Assembly: GCF_014654205.1 (NCBI RefSeq)
Contig: NZ_BNAW01000015.1
Location: 93,670 to 157,669, forward strand
Origin: Amycolatopsis bullii
Lineage (GTDB): Bacteria; Actinomycetota; Actinomycetes; Mycobacteriales; Pseudonocardiaceae
DNA: 64,000 nucleotides
Reading direction: 5' to 3'
Shown here piece by piece: positions 17,146 to 24,474 of the stretch. The position numbers and the translations under genes were made by a program. The notes below the pieces were generated by a model, which worked only from the letters and a program-made list of their open reading frames with translations, made no database searches and had not been told where the DNA came from. Each line of letters begins with the position of its first letter. Within the stretch, counting starts at the first letter, position 1.

Positions 17146-17897
17146 GTGGTGAGGGTTAGAGAGCCGAGGTGGGAGAAGTGGGCGGCCACGCGGGAGCCGG
17201 GGCGGAGGGGGACCGCGTCCGTCATTCCGCCCGTCAGGACCAGCCAGCCCGGCTCCAAAGCCAAGCCCCGCGCGGCCAGGGCGTTGGCCGCCAAGGCGAG
17301 AGCCTCCGCCGGGTGGCCCTGGACCGCCGCGCCCGTGGCCGTGTCGACGATCTGGCCGTCGACCTCCAGCAACGCCGCCTCCAAGGAGAGGTCCACCGTC
17401 GAAGGCGGCACCCCCACCGGGCCCACGCTGAAGCACGCCGACGAGCCGTTGTCGGCCACCGCGTCCGGGAGCGTGAACCGGTAGTCCGCGTACCGGCTGT
17501 CGATCACCTCGATGCCGCCGTACACGCGGTCGACCGCGGCCAGGGCCGTCGCCGCCGTGACGCCCGGGCCCGCCAAGCGGCGGCCCAGCACGAACACCAG
17601 TTCCGGCTCCGCACGCGGGTGGATCAGCGACGGCACCGGCACTCCCGCCGGCAGCACCATCGCGTCCGTCAGCCAGGCCAGCAACGGCGTGTCGATGCCC
17701 ATCCGCTGCTGCTTGGCCCGGGACGTCAGCCCCAGCTTCACCCCGACCAGCGTCTCCCCGCGCGCCCGGCGCTGCCGCAGCGCCTCGTCCTGGATCGCGT
17801 ACGCCGTGTCGACGTCCAGGTCCGGCCACTCCTCCGAGAGTGGCGCGCGCTCCGAGACCGTCCCCAGCAGCGCAGCGGCTGCCTCGCGCACGTTCAC
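17142..17897 (-). CDS. 4-oxalocrotonate decarboxylase-like (fumarylacetoacetase-fold)
   Basis: A 251-aa member of the hydratase/decarboxylase family of catechol meta-cleavage lower pathways. VGVKLGLTSRAKQQRMGIDTP matches the decarboxylase branch (XylI/NahK/DmpH type) better than the hydratase branch, and IEVIDSRYADYRF plus TGGMTDAVPLRPGS are family signatures. It would decarboxylate 2-oxo-hex-enedioate to 2-oxopent-4-enoate. The GTG start overlaps the TGA of the upstream hydratase gene and has GGAGG before it. The last gene of the pair, it ends at the edge of the 21-bp arrays. Confidence 0.82.
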   Translation of the reverse strand: MNVREAAAALLGTVSERAPLSEEWPDLDVDTAYAIQDEALRQRRARGETLVGVKLGLTSRAKQQRMGIDTPLLAWLTDAMVLPAGVPVPSLIHPRAEPELVFVLGRRLAGPGVTAATALAAVDRVYGGIEVIDSRYADYRFTLPDAVADNGSSACFSVGPVGVPPSTVDLSLEAALLEVDGQIVDTATGAAVQGHPAEALALAANALAARGLALEPGWLVLTGGMTDAVPLRPGSRVAAHFSHLGSLTLTT

Positions 17898-18685
17898 GAT
17901 TCCTCCGAAAAGACCGCGGTGACACTGCCGACGCCGGCGATCGTGGTGACGATCGTGTCCCCCGGCGACACCGGGATCGCCCGGGTCATCGACCCCGGCA
18001 GCACGACGTGCCCGGGTTCCAGGGTGACACCCAGCGGCCCCACCGTGTTCGCCAGCCAGACCAGCGAATTCAACGGCGAGCCGAGCACCGCGCCGCCCGC
18101 GCCCGTCGCCGCCACCGAACCGTTCCGGTACAGCACACAGCCCGCCAGCCGGAGATCCACCGAACCCAGCGCAGTCGGCCTGCTCCCCAGCACCACCCCA
18201 CCCGACGACGCGTTGTCCGCGATCGTGTCGAACAGCGAGATCTTCCAGTCCTGGATGCGGGAATCGACGATCTCCAGCGACGGCAGCACGAACTCGACCG
18301 CCCGGACCGCGTCCGCGACCGTCACGCCCGGGCCGCGCAGGGCCGAGCCGAGCACGAACGCGATCTCCGGTTCGATCCGCGGCTGCAGGAACGCCGACGT
18401 CGGGATCGGCTGGTGCTCCAGGTGGAACATGCTGCCGGTGAGGTGCCCGTAGTCGGGCTGGTCGACGCCCATCTGCCGCTGCATCGCCGCCGACGCGAGG
18501 CCGACCTTGTGCCCGCGGACGGCGTCGCCGCCCTCGACCCAGTGCCGCACCTGCTCCTGCTGGATCCGGTACGCGTCCTCGACACCGGCGTCCGGATACG
18601 TCTTGATCAGCGGCTCGATCGGCTCGCGCGCGGCATAAGCCCGCGCCAGCGCCGAAGCGGCCTCCTGCACCTCGCTGACATCCAC
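17894..18685 (-). CDS. 2-oxopent-4-enoate hydratase-like
   Basis: A 263-aa paralogue of the next gene downstream, of the XylJ/DmpE type: GHKVGLASAAMQRQMGVDQPDYGHL, PRIEPEIAFVLG (acidic metal ligands), LEIVDSRIQDWKISLFDTIADNASS and PGSMTRAIPVSPGD. It adds water to 2-oxopent-4-enoate to give 4-hydroxy-2-oxovalerate. In known pathways the hydratase and decarboxylase form a complex, and the GTGA overlap here fits that. No ring-cleavage dioxygenase, aldolase or aldehyde dehydrogenase is adjacent, so the upper pathway lies elsewhere. The start codon (GTG) is uncertain because no clear SD precedes it. Confidence 0.82.
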   Translation of the reverse strand: MDVSEVQEAASALARAYAAREPIEPLIKTYPDAGVEDAYRIQQEQVRHWVEGGDAVRGHKVGLASAAMQRQMGVDQPDYGHLTGSMFHLEHQPIPTSAFLQPRIEPEIAFVLGSALRGPGVTVADAVRAVEFVLPSLEIVDSRIQDWKISLFDTIADNASSGGVVLGSRPTALGSVDLRLAGCVLYRNGSVAATGAGGAVLGSPLNSLVWLANTVGPLGVTLEPGHVVLPGSMTRAIPVSPGDTIVTTIAGVGSVTAVFSEES

Positions 18686-18824
18686 CGGAAGGACTCTGCC
18701 GTGCGCTCCGACCGCACACAAGCCACGATGTTCCACCCACCGGAACTCTCGCCAGACAACCTCTTGCGCGCGAGATAAATCAGGCGTAGCGTCGGAGCCA
18801 CCACCAGGAAGGGACGTGAGGGAC

Positions 18825-19328
18825 ATGGCACCGACCCCCGCCGAGGTCACGAAGCTCGCCGAAGCCCGCGACGCGCTGCGCGAGCGCCACCTGCGCCCGG
18901 CCGCCGAACGCCCGCCGACGAACGGCCGCGGCATCCACCACACCGCGCTGATCTCCAGCGACGTCGAGCGGACCATCGAGTTCTACCAGGACGTCCTCGG
19001 CTTCCCGCTCACCGAACTCATCGAAAACCGGGACTACCCCGGCTCCAGCCACTTCTTCTTCGACGTCGGCAACGGCAACGCGGTCGCCTTCTTCGACCTG
19101 CCGGGCCTCGACCTGGGCCCGTACGCGGAAGTCCTCGGTGGACTGCACCACCTGGCCCTCTCCGTCACGCCCGAGCGGTGGAGCGCCATCAAGGACAAGC
19201 TCGACGAAGCCGGCGTCCAGTACCTGCTGGAGAGCAAGACGTCCATCTACCTGTCCGACCCGGACGGTGCCCGCGTCGAGCTGATCTCCGACCCGCTCGG
19301 CGAGATGTACGGCGAGAAGATCGGCTGA
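18825..19328 (+). CDS. VOC-superfamily (glyoxalase/dioxygenase-fold) protein
   Basis: A single-domain vicinal-oxygen-chelate protein of about 167 aa. After a 40-residue helical N-terminal extension, the fold begins at GIHHTALISSDVERTIEFYQDVLGFPL and ends with SIYLSDPDGARVELISDP. Metal ligands are likely the His of HHTA, the His of LHHLALSV and the Glu of ARVELIS. Divergent from the hydratase/decarboxylase pair, so a role in aromatic breakdown is possible, but one VOC module alone does not define an extradiol dioxygenase. A GTG 9 bp upstream is an alternative start. Confidence 0.8.
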   Translation: MAPTPAEVTKLAEARDALRERHLRPAAERPPTNGRGIHHTALISSDVERTIEFYQDVLGFPLTELIENRDYPGSSHFFFDVGNGNAVAFFDLPGLDLGPYAEVLGGLHHLALSVTPERWSAIKDKLDEAGVQYLLESKTSIYLSDPDGARVELISDPLGEMYGEKIG

Positions 19329-19384
19329 AAGCGTGGTCCGGGCGTCGCGCGCCAATTAGCCTGTGCGCGACGTCTGGAGGTCCG

Positions 19385-19957
19385 ATGTCCGACTGGTCGC
19401 TCTCCCGTGCGAAGGCGCGGCTCGATCACCGCGAGCTGCTCGACGAACTCACCGCGCGCACCCGGTTCGAGGTGCGGCTGCACCTGAACGAGCCGGCGAC
19501 GAACGGCGCGTACGACGAGCTCACGAGCATCTTCGCGATCGGGCACGGCGAGTGCGCCGCCCTTCTCAAGCACCACCGGCTGCTGCCGTGGTGGGAGCGC
19601 GCGCTGCTGTTCCGGTACGCGCGGCGCCTGCACGGCAAGGCGATCATGCGCAGTGTCGGCGCCGTGCCGGCGGAGGTGGCGCCGCAGGCGGCCCGCGCGT
19701 TCGGCGCCGAGATCGCCGAACTCGCGCCCGGCTCCGGGGACACCGGCGCGAAGTACGACCTGCAGGGCCGCGGCCTGCTGACCGTGTTCCGCATCGCCGT
19801 CGGCGCCAAGGGCGCGATCTGGCCCGACCGCCACGAGGTCACGACGACGTCCGCCCGCAACATCCTGACCTGCGCCGCGACCTTCGCCCGGCGGAAGCCG
19901 TGGCACGTGCTCTGGCCGGTCTACCGGGTGCGTGGCCTGCGGCTCTGGAAGCTTTGA
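19385..19957 (+). CDS. hypothetical protein
   Basis: A 190-aa soluble protein, preceded by a perfect GGAGG 5 nt before the ATG and with normal high-GC codon use, so very probably real. Not recognised. It is arginine- and tryptophan-rich near the ends (MSDWSLSRAKARLD, RKPWHVLWPVYRVRGLRLWKL) and has one conspicuous stretch, LTVFRIAVGAKGAIWPDRHE. No signal peptide, membrane segment or known motif. It is followed 23 bp later by the CoA-binding-domain gene in the same direction. Confidence 0.7.
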   Translation: MSDWSLSRAKARLDHRELLDELTARTRFEVRLHLNEPATNGAYDELTSIFAIGHGECAALLKHHRLLPWWERALLFRYARRLHGKAIMRSVGAVPAEVAPQAARAFGAEIAELAPGSGDTGAKYDLQGRGLLTVFRIAVGAKGAIWPDRHEVTTTSARNILTCAATFARRKPWHVLWPVYRVRGLRLWKL

Positions 19958-19980
19958 CGCCCGCCGCGCGTTCCACCGGT

Positions 19981-20382
19981 ATGAACCCAGAGGAGATCCT
20001 CGCCGGCGCGAACACGATCGCCGTCGTCGGGCTGAGCCGCGATCCGGCCAAGGCCGCGCACGGTGTCCCGGCCGTTCTGCAGGCCCACGGCTTCCACATC
20101 ATCCCGGTGCACCCGAGCGCGACCGAGCTGCTCGGCGAAAAGGTGTACCGCTCGCTGAAGGACATCCCGGAGCCGGTGGACCTCGTCGACGTCTTCCGGC
20201 CGTCGCCCGAAGCGCCGGGCATCGCCCGCGAGGCCGTCGAGATCGGCGCCAAAGCGCTGTGGCTGCAGCAGGGCATCGTCTCCGCCGAAGCACGCCGCAT
20301 CGCCGAAGAGGGCGGGCTCGCCTACGTCGAGAACCGCTGCACCGCCGTCGTCCGCGCGACCGCCTCGATCTCGAAGCGCTAG
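19981..20382 (+). CDS. CoA-binding domain protein (YccU-like)
   Basis: A 133-aa Rossmann-fold protein of the stand-alone CoA-binding type: TIAVVGLSRDPAKAAHGVPA at the N-terminus, then IIPVHPSATELLGEKVYRSLKDIPEPVDLVDVFR and GAKALWLQQGIVSAEARRIAEEGGLAYVENRC. The ALWLQQG and ENRC motifs are diagnostic. The role of the family is unclear. Its 3' end overlaps the convergent NHL-protein gene by 4 bp. Confidence 0.88.
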   Translation: MNPEEILAGANTIAVVGLSRDPAKAAHGVPAVLQAHGFHIIPVHPSATELLGEKVYRSLKDIPEPVDLVDVFRPSPEAPGIAREAVEIGAKALWLQQGIVSAEARRIAEEGGLAYVENRCTAVVRATASISKR

Positions 20383-20984
20383 CCGGTCGCTCCGAAGTGG
20401 ACGATCCGGTGGTTGCCCGGCTCGGCCACCCAGACGCCGCCGGCGCCGTCGTCGGCCATGTCCCTCGGTGAGCCGATCGGCTCGGCCGTGTCGGACAGCG
20501 CGGCGCCCGTGCGGGTGCAGAACCGGGCCACGCGCCCGGTGTCGTCGACCAGCAGCCGCCCGGCGTGGTCGAGCGCGACCGCGCGCGGCCTGACCAGGCC
20601 GCCGAACTCGCGCACGAACCCGCCCCACCACGAGAACTGCACCACGCGGCGGTTTCCGGTGTCGGCGACGTAGACGTGTCCCGCCGTGTCGACTGCCACC
20701 CCTTCCGGCGCCTTGAGCCGTCCGGACAGGACGCGCACGAGCGCGCCGTCGTGGGTGAAGGCCTGGACCCGGTCGTTGCCGGTGTCGGCCACCCACACGC
20801 GGCCGCGCAGGTCGACGGCGATCCCGGACGGCCCCCGGAACTGCCCCGGCCCGGTGCCGGGCCCACCGAACGCACGCGGGAGCGCGGCGACTTCACTGCT
20901 GGTCACCGCACCAGGATCACCGGCCGCGAGCCACGGCGGCCAGGGCCGGGACGAGTGTTCAGCGACTGTTCCGCCCCCGCTCAC
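20379..20984 (-). CDS. short NHL-repeat protein coupled to the gas-vesicle operon
   Basis: A 201-aa beta-propeller-type protein with about four NHL blades, seen as repeats of VADTGNDRVQAF, VADTGNRRVVQF, VDDTGRVARF and VAEPGNHRIVHF. A closed propeller usually needs five or six blades, so it may dimerise or be an open or shortened form. No signal peptide. The GTG start overlaps the TGA of the upstream gvpL/F gene (GTGA), making it the last gene of the gas-vesicle operon by translational coupling. NHL proteins are not standard Gvp components, so its inclusion is unusual. It may bind a partner or scaffold (inference). Confidence 0.75.
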   Translation of the reverse strand: MSGGGTVAEHSSRPWPPWLAAGDPGAVTSSEVAALPRAFGGPGTGPGQFRGPSGIAVDLRGRVWVADTGNDRVQAFTHDGALVRVLSGRLKAPEGVAVDTAGHVYVADTGNRRVVQFSWWGGFVREFGGLVRPRAVALDHAGRLLVDDTGRVARFCTRTGAALSDTAEPIGSPRDMADDGAGGVWVAEPGNHRIVHFGATG

Positions 20985-21541
20985 CAGCTCCAGGGGGAGC
21001 ACGTCCGCCGGTCGAGGAAGCTGTACGCGGGCAGCGGCCCGAGCCAGTCGGCCTGCACGCCGTCGTCGCGGGCCAGCCCGGCGACGGTGTCCCGGACGAC
21101 GAGCAGGTCGCCCAGCCCGACCAGGAACGCCCACCGTTCGTCGGCGCTTTCGCCCGCCGGCAGCGCCACGGAGTCGCGGGCCCGTTCGGCGACCCGCGAG
21201 AGCAGGACGTCCGAGCGGGCCGCCCGCCACGCCGACCCGGGTTCGGTGAACCGCAGGCAGACGTGCACTTCGGCCAGGCCGTCGAGCCGGTCCAGGTCGG
21301 CCCGGTAGGTGTCGGCGGCCGGGGCGAGCACCTCGCCGCGGACGGTGTCCTCGTCCTCGGCCACGGTGCCGAATCGGACCGGCAGCACCGGACCGCCCTC
21401 GACCAGCGCGGACACCACCGCCAGGTGGGCGGCCGGGTCGGGCTCGGGGTCGCCGACGACCATCGCGAGGTCCTCCCAGCAGACCGTGCGCGGTGCCCGC
21501 GGGTGCCCGGCCCGGACGACGCCGTAGAGCTGCAGCGTCAC
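20981..21541 (-). CDS. gas vesicle protein GvpL/GvpF family
   Basis: A 186-aa protein with the GvpL/F signature: LQLYGVVRAG at the N-terminus, the conserved VLPVRFGTVAEDEDTVRGEV in the middle, and GPLPAYSFLD at the end (GPWPPYSF in most members). GvpF/L proteins are minor, largely cytosolic assembly factors or coat components. It is shorter than the second copy upstream (244 aa) and lacks part of the helical middle. GTG start overlapping the stop of the GvpA-like gene. Confidence 0.85.
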   Translation of the reverse strand: MTLQLYGVVRAGHPRAPRTVCWEDLAMVVGDPEPDPAAHLAVVSALVEGGPVLPVRFGTVAEDEDTVRGEVLAPAADTYRADLDRLDGLAEVHVCLRFTEPGSAWRAARSDVLLSRVAERARDSVALPAGESADERWAFLVGLGDLLVVRDTVAGLARDDGVQADWLGPLPAYSFLDRRTCSPWSW

Positions 21542-21864
21542 GGCTGTTCGACGGGGACGGCGGGCTCCACCGGGACGGCGACGGCCGGGGTTGGCGGCGG
21601 GGGCGGGATCAGCCCGACGGTCTGATCGAGCCCGATGGAGACCTGCCCGGGGTTGGGCTGCTGCGCCTGCGCGTTCACCCGCTGCATCGCTTCGAGGTAG
21701 CGGATGTAGGTGTCGACGCTGGCGATCACGACCCTCGCCTCGATCGGCAGCAGCTCGATCCCGATCAGCGACACCTTCACCGTGGCGTCGATGACCGGCC
21801 CCTTGTCCAGCAGGACGTTGAGGGTGTCGGTGAGGGTGCCGCCGGCCTGTCCCGGTCTGGTCAC
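21538..21864 (-). CDS. GvpA/GvpJ-type gas vesicle protein with Pro-rich tail
   Basis: A 108-aa protein whose first 65 residues follow the GvpA fold: LTDTLNVLLDKGPVIDATVKVSLIGIELLPIEARVVIASVDTYIRYLEA. Canonical GvpA has Trp where this has Thr (IDAxV), but it is the closest match to the structural subunit in this cluster. After residue 70 it carries a proline- and valine-rich tail (LIPPPPPTPAVAV). Starts with GTG overlapping the gvpK stop. It could be the ribbed shell protein or a GvpJ-type nucleator. Confidence 0.8.
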   Translation of the reverse strand: MTRPGQAGGTLTDTLNVLLDKGPVIDATVKVSLIGIELLPIEARVVIASVDTYIRYLEAMQRVNAQAQQPNPGQVSIGLDQTVGLIPPPPPTPAVAVPVEPAVPVEQP

Positions 21865-22094
21865 TTCGCTCCTTCGGTCGCGGGGATTCCGTCGAGGGCC
21901 GCGCGGATCTCGGCGAACCGGAGCTCCAGCGCGATGAGGGCCTGGCCGAGCGCTTCGACCTGGTCCGGGGTGAGGGTGCCGGCGTCGAGCCGCCGCAGCG
22001 CCTGGCGCTCCAGCACTTCCTTGAGGACGTCGAGCACGGTGACGACCAGGTGCCCGAGCCCGCGGCCGGCGTCGGCGGCGATCCGCTGGGTCAT
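21861..22094 (-). CDS. gvpK: gas vesicle protein GvpK
   Basis: A 77-aa helical protein, full length for actinobacterial GvpK. The family core is VLDVLKEVLERQALRRLDAGTLTPDQVEALGQALIALELRFAEI. GvpK is an accessory protein needed for vesicle assembly. Stop and start overlap with both neighbours, inside the tightly packed operon. Confidence 0.85.
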   Translation of the reverse strand: MTQRIAADAGRGLGHLVVTVLDVLKEVLERQALRRLDAGTLTPDQVEALGQALIALELRFAEIRAALDGIPATEGAK

Positions 22095-22345
22095 CGGTGC
22101 GTCCCGTCGAGCCCGAGCAGCAGCAGCCGCAGGTCGAGCCGCACGAGGTCGATGCCGGCGAGGGAGACGATGACGTCGCCGGTGACGACGGCCCCGCGGT
22201 GCACGACCCGGTCGAGCAGATCGACGACGGCCTCGGCGGCGTTGGCGCCGGACGGGGTGAAGACCTCGGCGAGCAGGTCACCGCGGTCCGGCGCACCGGG
22301 GCCCGCGAGCAGGTCGCCGATCGCTTGCGTGCCCGCGTCAGCCAT
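22091..22345 (-). CDS. GvpA-fold accessory protein, GvpS-like
   Basis: An 84-aa GvpA-family paralogue. The core AAEAVVDLLDRVVHRGAVVTGDVIVSLAGIDLVRLDLRLLLLGLD matches the accessory GvpS/J group (VxGDVxVSLAGIDLVRLDLR) rather than the shell protein. The ATG (MADAGTQAI) overlaps the end of the GvpL/F gene by 8 bp. Probably a minor shell or nucleation component. Confidence 0.78.
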   Translation of the reverse strand: MADAGTQAIGDLLAGPGAPDRGDLLAEVFTPSGANAAEAVVDLLDRVVHRGAVVTGDVIVSLAGIDLVRLDLRLLLLGLDGTHR

Positions 22346-23072
22346 TCGCCGTCGCTCCGAGCTCGAGGTCGGTGAACGAGTACGGCGGCCACGGCCCCGA
22401 TGTCTCCACCGTCGCCCCCGCCGCACTCAGCTCGCGCGCGAACCACGCCACCTCCGCGTGGAACTCCGCCTCGCGGCCGGTTTCCACCAGGTACGCCGTG
22501 TTCATCAGCACCCCGTGCGGCCGCGCGCGCTCCACGCTGTCCGCCGCCTGGCGCCCCAACGCCTCCTGGAGCCGTCCCGCCGCGCCGGCCACGTCCTCGC
22601 GGGCGCGCTGGATCGCCTTCAGCCGTTCGCGCCGCCGGACCAGGTACTGCGTTCCGGTCAGGCCCGTCGCGTCCGGCCGGGTGGTCGCCGCCGGCTCGGT
22701 GTGCCGCACCCGGACACCCCATTCGCGGTGGCCCGCCACCTCGTCGAGGCAGCCGCGCGCCTGGTCGTAGCCCGCTTCGAGGAGGCGGCGGGCCGCGTCT
22801 TCGCCGTCGAGGACCGTGCCGAACCGCAGCGGCAGCACCGGCTCGCTGCGGAACACCGCGCGCACCACGGCGTCGTGCTCGCGGGCCAGCTCGGCGAGGG
22901 TGCCGTCGACCGGGTCGAGCGTGTCGATGCGGTCGAAGCGCGCCGGCGCCACCTCGGACACGACCACGCCGAGGTCGCGGTAGCCGATCAGCCGCGGCAC
23001 CGAGCCGATGTCCAACGTGGACGGACGGTTGCGGGTGATCGCGTACGCGCACAGCCAGTTTCCGGTGCTCAC
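22338..23072 (-). CDS. gas vesicle protein GvpL/GvpF family (longer copy)
   Basis: A 244-aa GvpF/L protein with all family blocks: WLCAYAITRN near the N-terminus, VLPLRFGTVLDGEDAARRLLE, a long helical middle (YLVRRRERLKAIQRAREDVAG), AYLVETGREAEFHAEV and the terminal GPWPPYSFTDLEL. Together with the 186-aa copy it supplies both GvpF/L-type roles. GTG start overlaps the TGA of the fusion gene. Confidence 0.88.
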   Translation of the reverse strand: MSTGNWLCAYAITRNRPSTLDIGSVPRLIGYRDLGVVVSEVAPARFDRIDTLDPVDGTLAELAREHDAVVRAVFRSEPVLPLRFGTVLDGEDAARRLLEAGYDQARGCLDEVAGHREWGVRVRHTEPAATTRPDATGLTGTQYLVRRRERLKAIQRAREDVAGAAGRLQEALGRQAADSVERARPHGVLMNTAYLVETGREAEFHAEVAWFARELSAAGATVETSGPWPPYSFTDLELGATANG

Positions 23073-23608
23073 CGGGGTTCTTCCCTCCCGCCCGGCAGCC
23101 GGGCCTCCAGTTCGGCGACGCGCGCCGCCAGATAGGACGTGCCCAGTTCCGCTCGCGCGGCATTGGGGGCGAAGAACGGATCGTTCGTCCACCAGTCCAT
23201 GCCCATTTCACGAGCGGTCTGCGCGGACGCGATGAACAGCCGGATGCGCAGAGTCAGCAATTCGACGTCGACCACGCTGACGCCGATGTCACCGGCGATG
23301 ACGACGCCCTTGTCGAGCACGCGTTCCAGAATGTCCGCCAACGAATCGGACGAAGCGGCCAATCTGTCGACCTTCCTTTCAGGAATCAGTGGCGCCGCGA
23401 GCTCGACGACGTCGACGAGCACGGACCAGCCGCCGTCGCCGCGGCTCCGGATTCCGGTCACGGCGTGCGGAGTGAGCCCGGTCACCATGCCGAACTGGTC
23501 CTTCGCGGCCCGAATCGCGTCGGCGGCGCGGAGCCGGGAAACGGATTTCCCGGCGCCTTCGGGGGCATTCTTGTTTTGGGCAGGGAGCGGCAGTGGCGAT
23601 TCCGGCAT
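23069..23608 (-). CDS. fused GvpO-like and GvpA/J-like gas vesicle protein
   Basis: A 179-aa protein joining two gas-vesicle families. Residues about 25-75 (RLRAADAIRAAKDQFGMVTG, then DGGWSVLVDVVEL) match the first half of GvpO, a small regulator or assembly protein. Residues about 85-150 (SDSLADILERVLDKGVVIAG, VSVVDVELLTLRIRLFIASA, AREMGMDWW) match the GvpA/J fold of the MDWW-containing accessory group. The second half of GvpO, normally ending in a YRRxRRY-type strand, is missing at the junction. A coiled-coil-like C-terminus follows. ATG with GAGGAAA 6 nt upstream. First gene of the operon. No stop or frameshift divides the parts. Confidence 0.8.
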   Translation of the reverse strand: MPESPLPLPAQNKNAPEGAGKSVSRLRAADAIRAAKDQFGMVTGLTPHAVTGIRSRGDGGWSVLVDVVELAAPLIPERKVDRLAASSDSLADILERVLDKGVVIAGDIGVSVVDVELLTLRIRLFIASAQTAREMGMDWWTNDPFFAPNAARAELGTSYLAARVAELEARLPGGREEPR

Positions 23609-23793
23609 CGCTTTCCTCGTCGCAGGAAGTGTGCCCACCGTAGCAACACCGTGGACCGCGTGCAGCGACGTCGAGGAACGGTATTTTTCACCGGTTCGCG
23701 GCAACGATTGGGCGATCCGCGGCAACCGGCGGAGGCAAACGGCGCAACGAGCGGACGCCCAGCGGCACCAATTTCCGGAAAACGCGCGATTGA

Positions 23794-24474
23794 TTACGAT
23801 CGAGTAACGTCCACCAGGCGGTAGCCGACCCCGCGGACCGTCTCGATGGTGTGGGTGCCGAACGGCGCGTCGATCTTGCGCCGGAGGTAGCCGATGTAGA
23901 CCTCGACGACGTTCTCGTCGCCGTCGTAGTGCGCGTCCCAGACGTGGCTCAGGATCTCGTTCTTCGACAGCGCCGTGCCCGCCCGGCGCAGGAGGAACTC
24001 CAGCAACCCGAACTCCCGTGCGGTGAGCTCGATCCGTTTTTGTCCCCTGTGGACGGTACGGGCGGAGGGGTCGAGCCGCAGGTCACCCGCCTCCAGCACG
24101 GCCGGGCGGGCGGGGGCGCCGCGGCGCAGCAACGCGCGCAGCCGGGCGATGAGCACGACGAAGGAGAACGGCTTGGACAGGTAGTCGTCGGCGCCGAGGT
24201 CGAACGCGTCGGCTTCGTCGTACTCGCCGTCCTTGGCCGTCAGCATCAGCACCGGCGTCCAGTTCTCCGCCGCCCGCAGGCGTTTGAGCACCTCGTAACC
24301 GGACAGCTCGGGCAGCATTATGTCGAGCACCACGACGTCGTAGGAGTGCTCGGTCGCCCGCCAGAGGCCTTCGCGGCCGGTGTGCGCGACGTCGGCGGTG
24401 AAGCCCTCGGCCACCAGCCCCCGCCGCAGCGTCTCCGCGAACTCGCGCTCGTCCTCCACGATCAGCAGGCGCAC
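23794..24474 (-). CDS. OmpR-family response regulator
   Basis: A 226-aa two-domain regulator. The receiver domain has the acidic pocket ED (residues 7-8), the phosphorylated Asp 51 (VVVLDIMLP) and Lys in LSKPF. The C-terminal winged helix ends with the typical ETVRGVGYRLV. The GTG start overlaps the TAG stop of the partner kinase gene (TAGTG), so both are made together. Targets are not identified; the gas-vesicle operon lies 185 bp downstream in the same direction and is one possibility (inference). Confidence 0.93.
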   Translation of the reverse strand: MRLLIVEDEREFAETLRRGLVAEGFTADVAHTGREGLWRATEHSYDVVVLDIMLPELSGYEVLKRLRAAENWTPVLMLTAKDGEYDEADAFDLGADDYLSKPFSFVVLIARLRALLRRGAPARPAVLEAGDLRLDPSARTVHRGQKRIELTAREFGLLEFLLRRAGTALSKNEILSHVWDAHYDGDENVVEVYIGYLRRKIDAPFGTHTIETVRGVGYRLVDVTRS

